Of a stretch of DNA of 64,000 bases, positions 63,535-64,000 are shown in pieces. Source of the DNA: Maridesulfovibrio hydrothermalis AM13 = DSM 14728 (lineage in GTDB: Bacteria > Desulfobacterota > Desulfovibrionia > Desulfovibrionales > Desulfovibrionaceae); assembly GCF_000331025.1 (NCBI RefSeq), contig NC_020055.1, positions 2,016,370 through 2,080,369 of the forward strand, given 5' to 3'. The notes beneath the pieces were generated by a model that saw nothing but the letters and a program-made list of their open reading frames with translations, searched no databases and was not told where the DNA came from. Both the position numbers and the translations under genes were made by a program. The first letter of the stretch is position 1, and each line of letters opens with the position of its first letter.

Positions 63535-64000
63535 ATGAAAAAATCAATACTGGCAGTTCTGCTCTGTTCAGCCATAAGTGCCGGATGCTCGCCTGTTAAA
63601 CAGGCTCCGACGCCTATGCCGGTAATGACTCCGCCAGCTCAGTATCAGGCCGAACCCGTTGATAACCCCGGCTCTCTGTTTACCTCGACTGATTCAGAAT
63701 ACCTTTTTGATGATAACCGTGCGCGCAGAATTGGCGACATAGTTGTTGTTACCGTTACTGAGAAGAGTTCAGGTAAGCATACTTCCAACTCCAAGGCGGA
63801 AAAAGAAAATACAACCGGTCTGGATGTGACAAATTTTTATGGCGGCATACTCGGCGCGATTGATCCTTTCGATCTGAAAGGAAGCGCGGGAACAAGTCCT
63901 ATGATCAAGTCTTCCATGTCCAACAAGTTCAAAAGTACCGGTGAAGCCAAGAATGAATCGAATCTGTCTGCATCAGTAGCATGCAGGGTTGTCAGGATTC
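63535..64000 (+). CDS. flgH: Flagellar L-ring lipoprotein FlgH (5' part, cut by window end)
   Basis: The first 155 codons of FlgH, running off the window. Signal with lipobox (ISAGCSP), then GSLFTSTDSEYLFDDNRARRIGDIVVVTVTE, typical of FlgH. GGAGGAAGG precedes the ATG. Order flgF-flgG-flgA-flgH is conserved; flgI is expected next. Confidence 0.93.
   Translation, partial: MKKSILAVLLCSAISAGCSPVKQAPTPMPVMTPPAQYQAEPVDNPGSLFTSTDSEYLFDDNRARRIGDIVVVTVTEKSSGKHTSNSKAEKENTTGLDVTNFYGGILGAIDPFDLKGSAGTSPMIKSSMSNKFKSTGEAKNESNLSASVACRVVRI

Overview
The window looks like chromosomal DNA of a marine, motile, Gram-negative sulfate reducer of the Desulfovibrio/Maridesulfovibrio type. This is inferred from a canonical dsrC, Kdo/heptose/lipid A genes, many chemoreceptors and two-component proteins, sigma-54 and sigma-28 style flagellar promoters, and moderate GC. 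I see no prophage, insertion sequence, CRISPR array or rRNA operon. Nearly all of it is conserved housekeeping DNA, so the less expected signals sit in the intergenic regions.

Layout. 1-880: tail of an unidentified gene, a terminator, then a 284-bp-period tandem duplication. Each unit carries a conserved upstream block, a consensus sigma-54 promoter and a 75-nt transcript unit ending in an intrinsic terminator; this is the best candidate for an undescribed system (twin sigma-54-dependent small RNAs). 1.2-5.3 kb: Nudix hydrolase and glycogen synthesis (glgA, a small Cys protein, glgB). 5.5-16 kb: pdxA, then a mostly minus-strand envelope block (gmhB, TPR protein, carA, kdsB, waaA, ddl, HD protein), a small unknown gene, dsrC with its own leader and terminator, lpxB, and a small helical protein. 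16-31 kb: alpha/beta hydrolase, phenylacetate-CoA ligase-like enzyme, prepilin peptidase, two methyl-accepting chemotaxis proteins, small unknown genes, LysE exporter, response regulator, gmhA, a GH3 lipoprotein and a PAS histidine kinase. 31-33 kb: flagellin behind a probable sigma-54 promoter and a long structured leader with a CsrA-type hairpin. 33-49 kb: icd, an RND efflux adaptor-pump pair, an aminotransferase, pabA-pabB-pabC, trpS, a site-2 protease and tRNA-Trp, a response regulator, and a three-gene unit of ubiquitin-like sulfur carrier, TtuA-type tRNA thiolase and glycosyltransferase. 49-60 kb: the classical translation/RNA operon on the minus strand, in transcription order rimP-nusA-ylxR-infB-ylxP(DUF503)-rbfA-nrnA-truB-rpsO-pnp, preceded by a 6S-like structured RNA. 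60-64 kb: an Ala/Gly/Pro-rich small protein, then flgF-flgG-flgA-flgH(partial) behind a sigma-54 promoter.

How it fits together. Sigma-54 promoters are visible at the twin small RNAs, at fliC and at flgF; a sigma-28-like promoter precedes one chemoreceptor. This suggests the flagellar hierarchy and the small RNAs may share a regulator class. gmhA, gmhB, kdsB, waaA and lpxB together make the lipid A-Kdo-heptose core. The pab genes make p-aminobenzoate for folate. All functions are read from sequence motifs and gene order; no search or folding program was run.
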